From assembly GCA_946410395.1 (NCBI GenBank), contig CAMKAE010000165.1, forward strand, positions 1-5,110: DNA of 5,110 nt, read 5' to 3'. Origin of the DNA: an uncultured Clostridia bacterium. Lineage in GTDB: Bacteria; Bacillota; Clostridia; Christensenellales; Aristaeellaceae. This document shows positions 4,590 through 5,110 of the stretch, piece by piece. The first letter of the stretch is position 1, and the number at the start of each line of letters is the position of its first letter. The notes beneath the pieces are model-generated. The model saw only the letters and a program-made list of their open reading frames with translations. It made no database searches and was not told the DNA's origin. The position numbers and the translations under genes are program-made.

Positions 4590-5110
4590 TCAGATCGCCT
4601 CGCGCCGCTCCGCATACCGGCAGCACTGGATCTCAAGATTGCCGTTGCGTGTGCGCAGTGCGTCCAGGAATTCCCGGCTGACAGCCGGCCCCGGCAGCGT
4701 AACGCGGTACTCCAGGCGGTACACGCTGCCCATCTCGGCGGTCCGCACGCCCTCCAGGGACCAGGCGGCCGTATAGCGGGTCAGCAGGTCGTCGAAGAGA
4801 CCCTCGTAATCCAGCGTCTCGGGGACGGTGATGCGGAGCAGCCGCTCGCTCTTCTTTTCCTCGCCGAAGTGGGTCAGGTCCATCAGCAGCAGGGCACCCA
4901 CCCATAACACCAGCAGCATGGCGGCCGCGATCACCAGACCCGCGCCGCAGCAGATGCCCAGGGCAACGCTCAGGAACACGGCCAGGATGTCCCGCGCGCT
5001 GCCCGGCGCGGAGCGAAAGCGCACCAGGGAGAAGGTCCCGGCCACAGCAATCCCCGTGCCGACGCTCTTGTTCACCACCAGGATGACCGCGCCGCTGACC
5101 AGCGGGAGCA
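4590..5110 (-). CDS. DUF4956 family membrane protein, N-terminus beyond the window
   Basis: The last 172 residues of a leftward gene are visible. The frame stays open to the right edge (LPLVSGAVILVVNKSVGTG...), so the GTG codons near 5078 are internal, not the start. The stretch VGTGIAVAGTFSLVRFRSAPGS, and ARDILAVFLSVALGICCGAGL after it, are the hallmark of DUF4956, an uncharacterised family of polytopic membrane proteins. At least three hydrophobic segments are seen: one at the edge, DILAVFLSVALGICCGAG, and IAAAMLLVLWVGALLLM. A cytosolic C-terminal domain of about 100 residues follows, ending with the conserved RTRNGNLEI. Roughly 50 N-terminal residues are missing compared with full family members. 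In other Bacillota such genes often sit with VTC-type polyphosphate polymerase and CotH kinase-like genes, so these may lie just outside the window. It is convergent with the GHMP kinase. Confidence 0.85.
   Translation of the reverse strand, partial: LPLVSGAVILVVNKSVGTGIAVAGTFSLVRFRSAPGSARDILAVFLSVALGICCGAGLVIAAAMLLVLWVGALLLMDLTHFGEEKKSERLLRITVPETLDYEGLFDDLLTRYTAAWSLEGVRTAEMGSVYRLEYRVTLPGPAVSREFLDALRTRNGNLEIQCCRYAERREAI

Noticed and set aside
3095..4636. A 513-aa open frame on the minus strand opposite the GHMP kinase
   Set aside because: It is a shadow of a GC-rich gene. It is rich in His, Arg, Gly and Pro, has no recognisable domain and no ribosome binding site of note, and covers a + strand gene with all GHMP motifs intact.
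1..5110. A defence system, CRISPR array, insertion sequence or prophage segment
   Set aside because: No transposase, integrase, repeat-spacer pattern, terminal inverted repeats or toxin-antitoxin pair is visible. The alarmone synthetase stands alone, without an adjacent neutralising partner as in toxSAS systems, and has the housekeeping RelQ motifs.

Overview
The window looks like a piece of a fairly GC-rich, low-redundancy Clostridia-type (Bacillota) chromosome, most likely from a gut-associated lineage. This rests on strong purine-rich Shine-Dalgarno sites (AGGAGG, GGGAGGAG), a single-domain alarmone synthetase, a zf-trcl-type zinc-ribbon protein, a DUF4956 membrane protein, and a secreted sugar-binding protein whose signal peptide has the 'ALMMLLALVPAALGEE' style common in Christensenellales-like genomes. 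The genus-level placement is inference. There is no mobile element, CRISPR array, tRNA or rRNA.

Layout. (1) Positions 1-26 hold the first codons of a leftward gene that leaves the window; it has a good ribosome binding site and a possible promoter near 191-219. (2) A divergent sigma-A promoter (232-259), with a 10-bp palindrome at the expected transcription start, drives a small alarmone synthetase (RelQ/YjbM type, 306-986). This gene has a TTG start and is preceded by an in-frame six-codon upstream ORF. (3) After a 48-nt gap a new promoter (1035-1062) starts a roughly 218-nt structured RNA (1068-1285). A near-perfect 16-bp terminal helix closes it, and it begins at the predicted transcription start. 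It lies directly upstream of a 96-aa protein with two zinc ribbons (1313-1603), which ends in a strong terminator. The size, architecture and host type resemble the raiA-motif RNA, but this needs a covariance-model search. (4) A further promoter (1669-1697) drives a two-gene operon: a secreted family-1 solute-binding protein (1734-3251) and, overlapping by ATGA, a divergent galactokinase-family GHMP kinase (3248-4528). (5) A 14-bp bidirectional terminator separates this operon from a convergent DUF4956 membrane protein (4590-5110), cut by the right edge.

How the parts may fit together. The binding protein and GHMP kinase form a probable sugar-acquisition and phosphorylation pair, without the ABC permeases usually found beside such binding proteins. 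The alarmone synthetase, structured RNA and zinc-ribbon protein run in one direction with no terminator between the first two, so read-through could link stress signalling to the RNA. The most interesting item is the structured RNA.
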